This document shows positions 7,995-17,443 of a stretch of 64,000 nucleotides of DNA, piece after piece (positions within the stretch are counted from its first letter, which is position 1; each line of letters begins with the position of its first letter). Made by a program: the position numbers and the translations under genes. Under the pieces are notes generated by a model. The model was not told the origin of the DNA, searched no databases, and saw only the letters and a list, made by a program, of their open reading frames with translations. This stretch comes from Marinococcus luteus (GTDB lineage Bacteria > Bacillota > Bacilli > Bacillales > Marinococcaceae). The stretch lies in NCBI RefSeq assembly GCF_900106595.1, contig NZ_FNNC01000001.1:124001-188000 (forward strand), given 5' to 3'.

Positions 7995-9349
7995 TGGATC
8001 GCTTAGAAGAATATAAAGGGAAAAAAGTGCTTGTCGTAGGTTTGGCTAAAAGTGGATTGGCCGCGGCGAAACTGCTGCACCGTTCTGGAGCGGAGGTAAC
8101 CGTGAACGACGGAACAGAGGCGGAAGAAGGAGACGCGAAGATTCAGGAGCTTGAGAATCTTGGGATTCGGCTGATTACAGGAAGCCATCCGGTCTCCCTG
8201 CTCGAAGAACCGTTTTCGGTCATTGTTAAAAATCCGGGTATTCCCTATCACCATCCGTTTATCAAAAAAGCCCTGGAAAAACAGTTCAATATTATTACGG
8301 AAATCGAACTTGCGGCTGAGCTGTGTGAAGGGACGATGATGGCTATTACCGGCTCGAATGGTAAAACGACCACTACTTCTCTGATCCAGGCCATTTTCAA
8401 AAATGACCACAGAGAAGCTGCTGTAGCTGGTAATATTGGAAATGTGGCATGTGAAGTAGCTCCCCAGATTAAAAAAGACCAGATCATGGTTACAGAGGTT
8501 TCGAGCTTTCAGCTGAAAGGGACAAGGCAGTTCCGCCCGAAGGTCGGGGTGCTGTTAAACCTTTTCGATGCCCATCTGGATTACCATGGCTCGCGGAACG
8601 ACTACGAGCATTCGAAAGCAAAGCTCTTTCAAAACATGACCGCAGAAGATACAGCAGTCTACAATTATGATCAAAAAGAGGTAAAACGAATTGCCGAAAA
8701 CTCAGGCGCCGCACTTGTGCCATTTTCCACCGAGTCTGTCTGTGAAAACGGGGCGTATATTAAAGGCGGTATGTTTTATTATAAAACAGAGCCGGTGATG
8801 GCTGTGGAGCGTGCTTCTCTTCCCGGGGCACATAATAAGGAAAATATGCTGGCAGCAATTGCTGCAGCTAAAGTACTTGGTGCATCCAACAAAGCCATCG
8901 ATTTGGCATTATCCGACTTCCACGGTATCGAGCACCGGCTTCAATTCAGCGGGATTGTGAACGGACGCAAAATTTACAATGACTCGAAAGCGACGAATAT
9001 GCTTTCCACTCAAAAGGCAATCGAAGCTTTTGAAGAGCCGGTGGTGCTTTTGGCCGGAGGGCTTGACCGCGGCAACACCTTCGATGATTTAATTGAGTCT
9101 TTTCGGAAAATCAAGGCAATCGTTGCTTACGGCGAGACGCGGGACAAATTGGCCGCATCCGCTCAGGAGGCAGGGGTAAATGAAATCCACCGCACAGAAT
9201 TTCTGGCAGATGCTGTGGACAAAAGCTTTCAGCTTTCTGAAAGCGGGGATGTGCTCCTGCTCTCACCTGCCTGTGCGAGCTGGGACCAGTTCCGGACGTT
9301 TGAAGAGCGGGGCCGGACGTTTATGGAATATGTAGAAAAGTATAAATGA
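7994..9349 (+). CDS. murD: MurD, UDP-MurNAc-L-alanine:D-glutamate ligase
   Basis: This cytoplasmic ligase adds D-glutamate to UDP-MurNAc-L-Ala. From ATG 7994 the protein is 451 residues, the same length as the B. subtilis enzyme, and begins MDRLEEYKGKKVLVVGLAKSG with its N-terminal nucleotide-binding fold. The ATP loop ITGSNGKTTTTS lies near residue 118. The long in-frame extension upstream overlaps mraY and is not part of the gene. In B. subtilis spoVE and murG follow; here a 170-base gap leads directly to murB. Confidence 0.96.
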   Translation: MDRLEEYKGKKVLVVGLAKSGLAAAKLLHRSGAEVTVNDGTEAEEGDAKIQELENLGIRLITGSHPVSLLEEPFSVIVKNPGIPYHHPFIKKALEKQFNIITEIELAAELCEGTMMAITGSNGKTTTTSLIQAIFKNDHREAAVAGNIGNVACEVAPQIKKDQIMVTEVSSFQLKGTRQFRPKVGVLLNLFDAHLDYHGSRNDYEHSKAKLFQNMTAEDTAVYNYDQKEVKRIAENSGAALVPFSTESVCENGAYIKGGMFYYKTEPVMAVERASLPGAHNKENMLAAIAAAKVLGASNKAIDLALSDFHGIEHRLQFSGIVNGRKIYNDSKATNMLSTQKAIEAFEEPVVLLAGGLDRGNTFDDLIESFRKIKAIVAYGETRDKLAASAQEAGVNEIHRTEFLADAVDKSFQLSESGDVLLLSPACASWDQFRTFEERGRTFMEYVEKYK

Positions 9350-9373
9350 CATGGAGTGCAGGTTTGCTCCACT

Positions 9374-9404
9374 CCTGAAGCCACCTTTAGAAGGTGGTTT
9401 CAGG
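9374..9404 (+). other. Strong hairpin between murD and murB
   Basis: A 14-bp stem, CCTGAAGCCACCTT (9374-9387) with AAGGTGGTTTCAGG (9391-9404), contains one G-T pair and has a 3-base loop. It is not followed by a T-run. The remainder of the 170-base gap is A-rich and holds no recognisable gene. It occupies the place of spoVE-murG. Confidence 0.55.
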
Positions 9405-9519
9405 AATGGATCGAAATGATACATTCTACAAAAAGAGAGCATATAAAAATAAACACAAAAATGTAATGGAGAATCCAGGGAGCTTGAAATAAACAAATGA
9501 TTAAACAGGAGGGGACCGT

Positions 9520-10440
9520 ATGGGACAAGAGGCGGAATCAGCATGGAATTTCGAAGACTTTGGCAAAGTACTGAAGGATGAACCACTGGCGAAGCATACG
9601 ACTTGGAAAATCGGCGGGCCGGCAGACTGGCTTGTGGAGCCGACAAGCGTGGAAGAGCTGGTAAACGCAATGGAATGGATTCAGGAAGAAAATCTTCCGT
9701 GGCGTGCCATCGGACGGGGATCGAATCTGCTGGTGGATGATGATGGGATTGAAGGCGTGGTAATAAAATTTGGCACGAAGCTTGCCAATATGGAAAACGA
9801 TAACGGTATAGTCACGGTGGAAGCGGGCTATCCATTAGTCCGGCTCGCTACGATTTTAAGCCGGGACGGATACGGAGGCATGGAGTTCGCCGGGGGCATT
9901 CCGGGGAGCGTCGGCGGCGCAGTATTTATGAATGCAGGCGCCCACGGCTCTGATATGTCAAAGGTGCTGATAGAAGCGTTAATTTTATTTCCGGACGGAA
10001 CAATGGAATGGATTCCTAACGAAGAAATGGGATTTGCCTACCGCACCTCAAGGCTTCAGTCGGACAAAGGAATATGTGTTGCAGCCAGGCTCAAGCTTGA
10101 GCAGGGGGAAAAAGACGTCATCTTTAAAGAAATGCAGGAATACAAAGAGTACAGAAGAGAGACGCAGCCGTGGGCTCATCCTTGTGCCGGAAGCGTGTTT
10201 CGGAATCCTCTGCCTGACCATGCCGGTGAACTCATAGAGAAGATCGGATTAAAAGGACACGTGATCGGCGGTGCGCAGATCTCAGAGCTTCATGCAAACT
10301 TTATTGTTAACACAGGGGAAGCCAAAGCATCTGATGTGCTTGCCTTAATTGAAAAAGCCCGTTCCTCCGTGAAAGAAGCTTACGGTATTGACCTTGAGAC
10401 CGAAGTGGAAATCGTAAACAGAAGATCAGCTGACAGCTGA
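9520..10440 (+). CDS. murB: MurB, UDP-N-acetylenolpyruvoylglucosamine reductase
   Basis: This FAD enzyme reduces UDP-GlcNAc-enolpyruvate with NADPH to UDP-MurNAc, the second committed step of peptidoglycan synthesis. The 306-residue protein has the HTTWKIGGPAD start, the FAD-binding GGIPGSVGGAVFMNAG segment near residue 127, the catalytic-serine region CAGSVFRNP and the late ISELHANFIVN motif of the shorter type II MurB enzymes. A strong AGGAGGGG sequence precedes ATG 9520. It is followed 29 bases later by divIB. Confidence 0.96.
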   Translation: MGQEAESAWNFEDFGKVLKDEPLAKHTTWKIGGPADWLVEPTSVEELVNAMEWIQEENLPWRAIGRGSNLLVDDDGIEGVVIKFGTKLANMENDNGIVTVEAGYPLVRLATILSRDGYGGMEFAGGIPGSVGGAVFMNAGAHGSDMSKVLIEALILFPDGTMEWIPNEEMGFAYRTSRLQSDKGICVAARLKLEQGEKDVIFKEMQEYKEYRRETQPWAHPCAGSVFRNPLPDHAGELIEKIGLKGHVIGGAQISELHANFIVNTGEAKASDVLALIEKARSSVKEAYGIDLETEVEIVNRRSADS

Positions 10441-10469
10441 TAAGCGGGGAAACAGAGGAGGACTGCGGT

Positions 10470-11369
10470 GTGAGGAAGCCAAATGATGGCAAACTGGTCT
10501 CGCTCGAAGAGCATCACCCCAGTTTAAAGGAGCAGCGCCGGCAAAAATCGCGGCGCCGGCTGTTTATCTATCTGGCTGTATTTTTTGTATTGATCGGACT
10601 GGTTATCTATTTTCAATCTCCGTTAAGTCATATCCGCAGCATTGAAACGAGCGGATCCCAATTCACAGAGAAACAGGTTATTAAAGAAGAAAGCGGGGCC
10701 CGGATCGGCACAAATATCTGGGAAATGGACAGAAACGTGATTAAGAATAATGTAGAGAAGCTGCCGGCAATTCAAGAAGCAGAGGTGACAAGGTCCGGGC
10801 CGGCGACGGTAAACATTGACGTTACTGAGTATGAAAAAGTTGCTTATACGCAGGCAGAAGGAGCTTACGCTCCTGTGCTTGAAAACGGCTATGCGCTGGC
10901 AGATGATGTAGACAGCGAACTTCCGGCAGATGCGCCGCTTCTACAGAATTTTGAGAACGAAGACAGACTTGAAGCGTTCGCAGAGGAGCTTGGTAAACTC
11001 GGTGAAGGGGTGACCAACCGGATTTCAGAAGTATATTTCGACCCCTCTGAAAACGAGGAGGATAATATCACTCTTTACATGAACGACGGTCTCGAGGTCC
11101 GCAGTTCTGTTTCTGGATTCTCAGAGTATATGAGCTCGTATCCATCCATTGCAAGAAATATTGATGCCGGCCAAAACGGGGTGCTTTATATGATGAGGGC
11201 GCCGTACTTTGAGGCAGCAGATACGGGAGATGGATCTGAGGAAGAAAATGAAGGGACCCAGGAAATGCCTGAGGAAAGTTTCATTGAAGGAAATGACACT
11301 CCTGAAGGAGCAGAAAGCGGAGCTGCTGACGGTGAAGAAAACGATAGTGCCAATGAAGCTCAGCAATAA
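10470..11369 (+). CDS. divIB: DivIB/FtsQ, divisome protein with POTRA domain
   Basis: This 299-residue protein has a basic cytoplasmic start, one membrane segment at about residues 28-48, and then the POTRA domain (HIRSIETSGSQFTEKQVI) followed by the FtsQ/DivIB beta domain. It stabilises FtsL and DivIC at the septum. The start is GTG, 8 bases after AGAGGAGG. The last 50 or so residues are a disordered, strongly acidic tail, making the protein longer than B. subtilis DivIB (263 residues). ylxW, ylxX and sbp, which follow it in B. subtilis, are absent; the 211-base gap to ftsA shows no gene and no convincing promoter. Confidence 0.92.
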   Translation: MRKPNDGKLVSLEEHHPSLKEQRRQKSRRRLFIYLAVFFVLIGLVIYFQSPLSHIRSIETSGSQFTEKQVIKEESGARIGTNIWEMDRNVIKNNVEKLPAIQEAEVTRSGPATVNIDVTEYEKVAYTQAEGAYAPVLENGYALADDVDSELPADAPLLQNFENEDRLEAFAEELGKLGEGVTNRISEVYFDPSENEEDNITLYMNDGLEVRSSVSGFSEYMSSYPSIARNIDAGQNGVLYMMRAPYFEAADTGDGSEEENEGTQEMPEESFIEGNDTPEGAESGAADGEENDSANEAQQ

Positions 11370-11580
11370 AAGAATGAATATTGTTTGAAAATTGCCTTTT
11401 CCATTGAAGATAGTTGTTGTAGACTGAAAAGAAGGCGTATTTTTCTTAACCCAAACAAAGATACTGCCGCATATTATTAATGGAAGCGCAACCGGAAAAA
11501 TTCTGGTGCGTATGGAAATATAAAGGACACAATAGTTATAAAATCGAAACGAAAATAGATCTATAAGGGGGTGCCCAACC

Positions 11581-12909
11581 TTGAACAGTGAAAATTTGTA
11601 TGTCAGTCTTGATGTCGGCACATCGTCTGTCCGAGCGATTATCGGAGATATGAGCGGTGGAGCCCTGAAAATTATCGGAGTCGGCCGGGCGCCGTCTATC
11701 GGTATGAGAAAAGGTGCAATCGTTGATATCGATGAAACGGTTAAAGCGATTAAAGAGGCCGTGGACCAGGCGGAACGAATGGTTGATTTAGAAGTAAAGC
11801 AGGTCATTGTAGGAATTAACGGCAATCAGGTGGAAATGCGGGCGTGCAATGGAATAGTGGCCGTCTCAAGCACCGATCGTGAAATTCAGGATGAGGATGT
11901 GGAAAGAGTTATCGACGCGGCACATGTGATGAGCATTCCGCCCGACAGAGAAATTATTGATATTATTCCAGCCCAGTTTATTGTAGACGGGATGGATGGA
12001 ATTAAAGATCCGCGCGGCATGCTCGGCACCCGTCTGGAAATGGAAGGAACGATTATCACAGGAGCTAAAACCGCTTTACATAACCTACTACGCTGTGTGG
12101 AGCGAGCAGGACTGGAAATTGCAGACATTGTGCTTCAGCCGTTGGCTTCAGGGAGCGTAGCCGTTTCAAAGGACGAGCGTTCTCTTGGGGTGGCCTTGAT
12201 TGATATTGGCGGCGGCTCGACGACGGTCTCTGTATTCCAGGAAGGCCAGCTGCAGACAATGTCCTTTCTCCCAATTGGCGGCAGCCACATCTCAAACGAT
12301 ATTTCCGTTGGCATCAGAACGACCGCCGAAGAGGCAGAGCGTCTGAAGCTTGAGCATGGCCATGCCTTTATTGATGATGCTTCTGATGATTTGTCATTTT
12401 CCATTCAGACGCTTGGAAACAATGATCAGAAAAAATTCACGCAGCTCGAACTCGCAGAAATTATTGAACCGAGAATGGAAGAAATTCTTACATTAGTGCA
12501 GCAGGAAATCAACCGCATGGGTTATCATGATCTTCCGGGCGGTTATGTATTAACTGGAGGAGCGGTCATGATGCCGGGAACGCTCGAGCTTGCCCAGGAT
12601 ATCTGGAAGCAGCATGTCCGCCTTGCGATGCCGGACTATATCGGCGTACGTGAACCTACGTATACAGCCAGTATCGGCTTGATTGAATTTGCATATAAAA
12701 GCATGAAGGTTCATAGTGGAGAGGAGTCCGTTGTAGCAGCGGGACGCTCTGAAAAGTATGCAGAATCAGACCGCCCGGCTTCAGCAGGAGAAGCTAATTA
12801 CCGCAATGGTTCAAGCACGCGCCAGCAAAACCGGACGAAAGAAAAAGATCCGGAGGAGCCTGGATTTAAAGAGCGGATGCGAAGCGTATTTAAATCTTTC
12901 TTTGAATAA
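11581..12909 (+). CDS. ftsA: FtsA, actin-like membrane anchor of the Z ring
   Basis: FtsA is an actin-family ATPase that tethers FtsZ filaments to the membrane and recruits later division proteins. The 442-residue protein begins with the phosphate-1 motif YVSLDVGTSSVRAIIGD, contains the phosphate-2 segment GVALIDIGGGSTTVSVF near residue 205 and the adenosine motif GGYVLTGGAVMMPG near 320. The C-terminal FKERMRSVFKSFFE is the amphipathic membrane-targeting helix. The start is TTG, about 9 bases after AAGGGGGTG. It forms a pair with ftsZ, 38 bases downstream. Confidence 0.96.
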   Translation: MNSENLYVSLDVGTSSVRAIIGDMSGGALKIIGVGRAPSIGMRKGAIVDIDETVKAIKEAVDQAERMVDLEVKQVIVGINGNQVEMRACNGIVAVSSTDREIQDEDVERVIDAAHVMSIPPDREIIDIIPAQFIVDGMDGIKDPRGMLGTRLEMEGTIITGAKTALHNLLRCVERAGLEIADIVLQPLASGSVAVSKDERSLGVALIDIGGGSTTVSVFQEGQLQTMSFLPIGGSHISNDISVGIRTTAEEAERLKLEHGHAFIDDASDDLSFSIQTLGNNDQKKFTQLELAEIIEPRMEEILTLVQQEINRMGYHDLPGGYVLTGGAVMMPGTLELAQDIWKQHVRLAMPDYIGVREPTYTASIGLIEFAYKSMKVHSGEESVVAAGRSEKYAESDRPASAGEANYRNGSSTRQQNRTKEKDPEEPGFKERMRSVFKSFFE

Positions 12910-12947
12910 GTAACGAAGGATAAAACGACTATATAGGAGGACCACAT

Positions 12948-14123
12948 ATGTTGGAATTTGAAATGGATATGGACCAGCTAGCCCAGATTAAAGTCATCGG
13001 TGTCGGCGGGGGCGGTTCGAACGCTGTGAACCGTATGATTGAGAACGGTTTACAGGGAGTCGAATTTATTGCGGTAAACACAGACGCCCAGGCGCTGAAA
13101 TTATCAGAAGCAGAAACAAAGCTTCAATTAGGCGGAAAGTTGACGAGAGGCCTGGGTGCCGGAGCGAACCCGGAAATTGGTAAAAAAGCTGCAGAAGAAA
13201 GTAAAGAGCAGCTCGAAGAAGCGCTGACTGGTGCCGATATGGTATTTATCACAGCCGGCATGGGCGGAGGCACAGGCACAGGTGCTGCTCCGGTTATTGC
13301 TGAAGTAGCCAAAGAAATTGGGGCACTGACCGTAGGTGTCGTTACACGCCCGTTCACATTTGAAGGTAAAAAGCGTGCGGTGCAGTCCTCCAACGGTATT
13401 TCTTCTTTAAAGGAAAAAGTGGATACGCTGATTGTTATTCCAAACGACCGTCTGCTTGAAATTGTGGACAAGAGCACGCCGATGCTTGAAGCGTTCCGTG
13501 AAGCGGATAATGTTCTCCGCCAGGGCGTTCAGGGCATTAGTGACCTGATCGCGGTACCGGGGCTTATCAACCTCGACTTTGCCGACGTAAAAACAATCAT
13601 GAGCGAAAAAGGTTCTGCATTAATGGGTATTGGTATATCCACTGGAGAAAACCGTGCTGTGGAAGCGGCGAAAAAAGCCATCTCAAGCCCGCTTCTTGAA
13701 ACGTCCGTGGAAGGCGCTCAGGGCGTGCTGATGAACATTACCGGCGGCTCCAACCTGAGTCTGTTTGAAGTGCACGAAGCTGCTGAAATTGTATCTGAAG
13801 CTTCGGACACGGATGTTAATATGATCTTCGGCTCGGTTATTAACGAAAACCTGAAAGACGAAATCGTAGTTACGGTTATTGCGACAGGGTTCCAGGACAG
13901 TGAAGATCAGCGGAGTGCGCAGGGAACAAGAGGCGGAGGCCGTCAGACCGTTTCCCGGCAGCAGCCGACAAGACAGCAGGCCCCGCAGCAGCCACAGCAG
14001 CCTGCGCCTCAGCAGGATTGGAAGGAAGAGCCTGTATCTGAAAATGAACCGTCCAGAGATGGACAGGAAGAAGACGAAGGACTCGATATTCCAACGTTCC
14101 TGCGCAACCGGCGCCGCCGTTAA
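12948..14123 (+). CDS. ftsZ: FtsZ, tubulin-like division GTPase
   Basis: FtsZ polymerises into the Z ring that organises division. The 391-residue protein has the [11 protein letters not shown] start of the GTPase fold, the tubulin signature [11 protein letters not shown] near residue 105 and the T7 region with [12 protein letters not shown] Gln/Pro-rich disordered linker (about 320-375) leads to the conserved terminal peptide [13 protein letters not shown], which binds FtsA, SepF and other partners. AGGAGG precedes ATG 12948. A strong terminator follows. In sporulating relatives spoIIGA, sigE and sigG come next; they are absent. Confidence 0.98.
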   Translation: MLEFEMDMDQLAQIKVIGVGGGGSNAVNRMIENGLQGVEFIAVNTDAQALKLSEAETKLQLGGKLTRGLGAGANPEIGKKAAEESKEQLEEALTGADMVFITAGMGGGTGTGAAPVIAEVAKEIGALTVGVVTRPFTFEGKKRAVQSSNGISSLKEKVDTLIVIPNDRLLEIVDKSTPMLEAFREADNVLRQGVQGISDLIAVPGLINLDFADVKTIMSEKGSALMGIGISTGENRAVEAAKKAISSPLLETSVEGAQGVLMNITGGSNLSLFEVHEAAEIVSEASDTDVNMIFGSVINENLKDEIVVTVIATGFQDSEDQRSAQGTRGGGRQTVSRQQPTRQQAPQQPQQPAPQQDWKEEPVSENEPSRDGQEEDEGLDIPTFLRNRRRR

Positions 14124-14145
14124 GCGTGGGCAGGCGATAGAAGAA

Positions 14146-14176
14146 AAAAGCGGGCCGGATACGGCCCGCTTTTCTT
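14146..14176 (+). terminator. Rho-independent terminator after ftsZ
   Basis: An 11-bp perfect stem, AAAAGCGGGCC (14146-14156) with GGCCCGCTTTT (14163-14173), has a 6-base loop and a T-rich end. It closes the dcw operon proper. Confidence 0.9.
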
Positions 14177-14242
14177 CGCTAAAGCTGATTTGTTTCCGAT
14201 TAAGCCGCATAACTGATCAATAAGCAGAAAGGTCGTGATGGC

Positions 14243-15052
14243 ATGCAGCCTGAGCCGTTTCACCTTTTAACAAATGGTATTCTCGAGCTGCAAATGAACA
14301 GCAAAGCAGCTGCCGCCGGCTTTACCACAAGAGTAAACGGCACGGGAAAGCCGCCTTACGAGAGCCGGAATACAGCTTTTCATGTAGGTGAAGACAGGAA
14401 TGTAACGATAAATAACCGTTTGATCACTGCCGAACATATCGGCCGGCCTCTTTCTGCCTGGACTGCTGAAGAACAGGTTCATGGCAGCCGTATCGTGGAA
14501 GTGGGCCGCAGTGATGCCGGCAAAGGGAGTGAGCAGAGGGAAACTTCTGTGGCAGAAGCCGACGGCATGATTACCCAGTCGAAGGAAGTAACGCTTGTCA
14601 GTTTTTATGCTGACTGTGTGCCTCTGTTCTTTTATGCAGAAAACTCCGAGGTGGCAGGGCTCGCCCACGCAGGGTGGAAAGGAACCGCAGCGGACATTGG
14701 AGCTGAAATGATTCGTGCTTTTGCAGATAAGGGGGTCCCGCCTGAGCAAATATATGCGGCGATCGGGCCGGCCATATCCGGAGCTAATTATGAAGTGGAT
14801 GAAACAGTCCTCTCAGCTCTTAAGGCACAACATGATTTTTCCAGCGGAAAGCCGTGGGTTCAAAAGGCAAACGGGCGGTACGAGCTTGATTTAAAGACAG
14901 CCAACAGACTGCTGCTTGAACAGGCAGGAGTCCTGCCTGAGCGTATTGCTGTGAGCGGTTACTGTACTTATGCCAAAGAGGAGCTGTTTTTCTCCCACCG
15001 TCGTGAAAACGGGAAAACTGGACGAATGATGAGTTATATCTATATTATATAG
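14243..15052 (+). CDS. pgeF: PgeF/YlmD, peptidoglycan editing factor (laccase-domain family)
   Basis: This 269-residue member of the DUF152/laccase-domain family is homologous to PgeF, which in Escherichia coli prevents or removes wrong amino acids at the second position of the stem peptide. The metal-ligand motifs are visible: EEQVHGSRIVEV, SFYADCVPLFFY and LAHAGWKGTAADI, giving His, Cys and His ligands, and IGPAISG later. ATG 14243 follows AGAAAGGTCGTG. It starts the ylmD-ylmE-sepF-ylmG-ylmH-divIVA string next to ftsZ. Confidence 0.92.
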   Translation: MQPEPFHLLTNGILELQMNSKAAAAGFTTRVNGTGKPPYESRNTAFHVGEDRNVTINNRLITAEHIGRPLSAWTAEEQVHGSRIVEVGRSDAGKGSEQRETSVAEADGMITQSKEVTLVSFYADCVPLFFYAENSEVAGLAHAGWKGTAADIGAEMIRAFADKGVPPEQIYAAIGPAISGANYEVDETVLSALKAQHDFSSGKPWVQKANGRYELDLKTANRLLLEQAGVLPERIAVSGYCTYAKEELFFSHRRENGKTGRMMSYIYII

Positions 15053-15071
15053 ACAGGGAGGATGCTGCACT

Positions 15072-15749
15072 TTGAACACTGTGGAATCCAACTGGAAAGT
15101 GATAAAGCGTAACATCAGCCTCGCCTGTGAAGCATCCGGCCGGGACCCGGAGGAAGTAACATGCATTGCTGTTACAAAGTACGTGTCCCCGGAGCGGGCG
15201 GTAGAGGCAGTAGAAGCCGGAATAACCGATTTGGGGGAAAACCGTGTGGAAGGTGCGCTTGAAAAATACGAAGCTGTTTTCGGCCGCGCGGACATTCATT
15301 TTATCGGCACCCTGCAGTCAAAAAAAGCGAAAAAGATTATCGGAAAATGTGCATACATTCATTCGCTGGACCGCTGGAGCCTGGCAGAGGAGATCAATAA
15401 ACGCTCCGGGGAAACAGTCACCGAATGCTTTGTGCAGGTGAATGCTTCGGGGGAAGAAAGCAAAGCAGGGCTCCCGCCAGAGGAAGTGGAGCCGTTTATT
15501 GAATCACTGGTGAAACTTCCGGGCCTTCGGATCGTAGGATTAATGACACTCGCTCCATTTGAAGAAGACGCTGAAAACACCCGGCCAGTTTTTCGTCAGA
15601 TGAATGAGATGCGCAGGCGTATCCAGGAAAAAAACTGGGCGCATGCCCCCTGCGGTTATTTGTCCATGGGAATGTCCAACGACTATATGGTAGCTGTTGA
15701 AGAAGGCGCTACTCATATCCGTCTCGGTACTTCGCTTGTAGGTGAATAA
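15072..15749 (+). CDS. ylmE: YggS/YlmE family pyridoxal-phosphate homeostasis protein
   Basis: This 225-residue single-domain PLP-binding protein belongs to the YggS/PROSC family. The cofactor lysine lies in CIAVTKYVSPE near residue 36, and the later segments HFIGTLQSKKAKK and LSMGMSNDYMVAVEEGATHIRLGTSL are typical. Members balance free vitamin B6 and have no known independent catalytic activity. The start is TTG, 9-10 bases after AGGGAGGA (15055-15062). The gene always travels with sepF in Bacillales. Confidence 0.93.
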   Translation: MNTVESNWKVIKRNISLACEASGRDPEEVTCIAVTKYVSPERAVEAVEAGITDLGENRVEGALEKYEAVFGRADIHFIGTLQSKKAKKIIGKCAYIHSLDRWSLAEEINKRSGETVTECFVQVNASGEESKAGLPPEEVEPFIESLVKLPGLRIVGLMTLAPFEEDAENTRPVFRQMNEMRRRIQEKNWAHAPCGYLSMGMSNDYMVAVEEGATHIRLGTSLVGE

Positions 15750-15809
15750 AAGAATCCGGCGTTAAGTAACAAAACAGCTGGTATCTCTGTGTAAAAAGGA
15801 GAGGAGAAG

Positions 15810-16238
15810 ATGAGTTTGCGTTCGAAGTTCCGGCGTTTTTTTGAGATGGACGACGATGTGGTCGAACAGGAAGTTCCTCTTTCTGAAGAAGAACAATATG
15901 CCCAGTATGAAAACAGGCAGGGGGCAGCGCCAAGCAATGTGGTGAGCCTGCAGAGTGTGCAGAAATCCTCGAAGGTGATGCTTCTGGAGCCGCGCAGCTA
16001 CGAAGAAGTGCAGGATATCGCCGATCACCTGTGCAGCCGGAAAGCAGTAATCATTAATCTGCAGCGGGTGCCAAAGGAGCAGGGGCGGCGTATCGTTGAT
16101 TTTTTAAGCGGCACTGTCTATGCCATCGGCGGGGACATTCAGAAGATCGGCAGCCAGATCTTTTTCTGCGCGCCCGATAATGTGGATATTTCGGGTGCTA
16201 TTACAGATATTATGTCCGAACGGGACGAACACTATTAA
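15810..16238 (+). CDS. sepF: SepF, FtsZ-binding cell division protein
   Basis: SepF bundles FtsZ filaments and links them to the membrane, partly redundantly with FtsA. The 142-residue protein begins with an amphipathic membrane-binding helix ([16 protein letters not shown]), then an acidic linker, then the SepF core from about residue 55 ([20 protein letters not shown]), ending in the FtsZ-binding fold with [25 protein letters not shown] stands before ATG 15810. It lies between ylmE and ylmG as in B. subtilis. Confidence 0.95.
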   Translation: MSLRSKFRRFFEMDDDVVEQEVPLSEEEQYAQYENRQGAAPSNVVSLQSVQKSSKVMLLEPRSYEEVQDIADHLCSRKAVIINLQRVPKEQGRRIVDFLSGTVYAIGGDIQKIGSQIFFCAPDNVDISGAITDIMSERDEHY

Positions 16239-16256
16239 AAAGAAAGGAGAGGGAGT

Positions 16257-16529
16257 ATGCAGCTTATAGGTTCTTTGCTGATTAGTTTAATCAGTATTTA
16301 CCGGATTGTGTTAATTGTATATATTTTCATGTCCTGGTTTCCAAACGCGAGAGAATCTACGATCGGCCAGTTTATCGGTTCGATCTGTGAACCATATTTG
16401 GAGCCGTTCCGCCGTTTTATTCCGCCTCTCGGCCCGCTTGATATTTCGCCGATCGTGGCGATCATTGTGCTCTTTTTTGCAGAATCAGGAATCCGGGCAC
16501 TGTTTTTCAATGCCGGCGCGTTGTTTTAA
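16257..16529 (+). CDS. ylmG: YlmG, YggT-family membrane protein
   Basis: This small 90-residue YGGT-family protein has two membrane segments (about residues 4-26 and 65-85) separated by the conserved loop [24 protein letters not shown]. The family's biochemical role is not settled; members are linked to division and membrane organisation through their fixed position next to sepF. An AAAGGAGAGG sequence lies just before ATG 16257. Confidence 0.93.
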   Translation: MQLIGSLLISLISIYRIVLIVYIFMSWFPNARESTIGQFIGSICEPYLEPFRRFIPPLGPLDISPIVAIIVLFFAESGIRALFFNAGALF

Positions 16530-16545
16530 TTGAGGTGAATAAAAC

Positions 16546-17334
16546 ATGAATATGCTCGAACATTTCCGGCCGGAAGAAAGAGCCTGGGTGGAACAGGCAT
16601 CAGACTGGAAAGAAGCAGTTGAAACCAACTTTGAAAGACGGCTGACCGATTTTCTCGATCCACGGGAGCGGGATATTTTAGCGTCAGTCATCGGAAAAGA
16701 CGAAACCGTCCACTATGCTTTTGCCGGGGGAAGCGATGGTGCTGAGCGAAAGCGGGCGCTGATTTATCCATTTTACGAACAGCCGGAGCAGGAGGATTTT
16801 CAGCTGATATTGTTTGAAATCTCCTATCCGCAGAAATTCGCTTCTCTTGAACACAAGGATGTTCTCGGGGCACTGATGGGCATCGGGTTAAAACGGGAGA
16901 AGTTCGGTGATATCCTGGAAGGGGAAGGATGCTTTCAATTCTTAGCAGCTGCCGAAGTCCGCAGCTATATTGAGCTGAACCTTCCAAAGATTGCCAATGT
17001 TTCCGTAACGCCGGAGGAAAAACCGTTTTCCGCTATGCTGCCGATAGAAGACCAGTGGGTGGAGCGTGAAACCACGGTTTCTTCGCTTCGACTTGATACG
17101 TTTATGGCAGAAGCATACCGGCTTTCAAGAAGCAAAACGCTTCCATTCATAGAAAAAGCAAAGGTGCGCGTGAACTGGAAAAAGGTCGATCAGTCCTCCT
17201 ATATGCTGCGTCCCGGGGATTATGTTTCGGTACGCGGGCTTGGCCGCTCCAAATTGATGGAGGTGCTGGGCCGCACCAAAAAAGATAAGCAGCGGATTGT
17301 GTATGGAATTAAAGAACAGAAAAGAAAAAAATAA
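16546..17334 (+). CDS. ylmH: YlmH, S4-domain RNA-binding protein
   Basis: This 262-residue protein has an N-terminal YlmH-specific domain and a C-terminal S4 RNA-binding domain from about residue 180 (SLRLDTFMAEAYRLSRSKTL, then VRVNWKKVD and PGDYVSVRGLGR). In B. subtilis YlmH has been implicated in rescue of stalled 50S subunits alongside the RqcH pathway; notably rqcH is also in this window. It sits between ylmG and divIVA. The start at ATG 16546 follows TTGAGGTGA. Confidence 0.92.
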   Translation: MNMLEHFRPEERAWVEQASDWKEAVETNFERRLTDFLDPRERDILASVIGKDETVHYAFAGGSDGAERKRALIYPFYEQPEQEDFQLILFEISYPQKFASLEHKDVLGALMGIGLKREKFGDILEGEGCFQFLAAAEVRSYIELNLPKIANVSVTPEEKPFSAMLPIEDQWVERETTVSSLRLDTFMAEAYRLSRSKTLPFIEKAKVRVNWKKVDQSSYMLRPGDYVSVRGLGRSKLMEVLGRTKKDKQRIVYGIKEQKRKK

Positions 17335-17358
17335 CCTTTTTTGTTTTGAAGGAAGGAA

Positions 17359-17392
17359 CTGCCTTTTTCGCCGCGAATGTAGAAAAAGGCAG
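17359..17392 (+). other. Hairpin between ylmH and divIVA
   Basis: An 11-bp perfect stem, CTGCCTTTTTC (17359-17369) with GAAAAAGGCAG (17382-17392), encloses a 12-base loop. No T-run follows on the plus strand. It may slow transcription or shape the divIVA leader; function unknown. Confidence 0.45.
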
Positions 17393-17443
17393 CAGGCTTT
17401 CGGGCCGGTATACATACTTGAATTGTAGAAAGGGTGAAGGATT

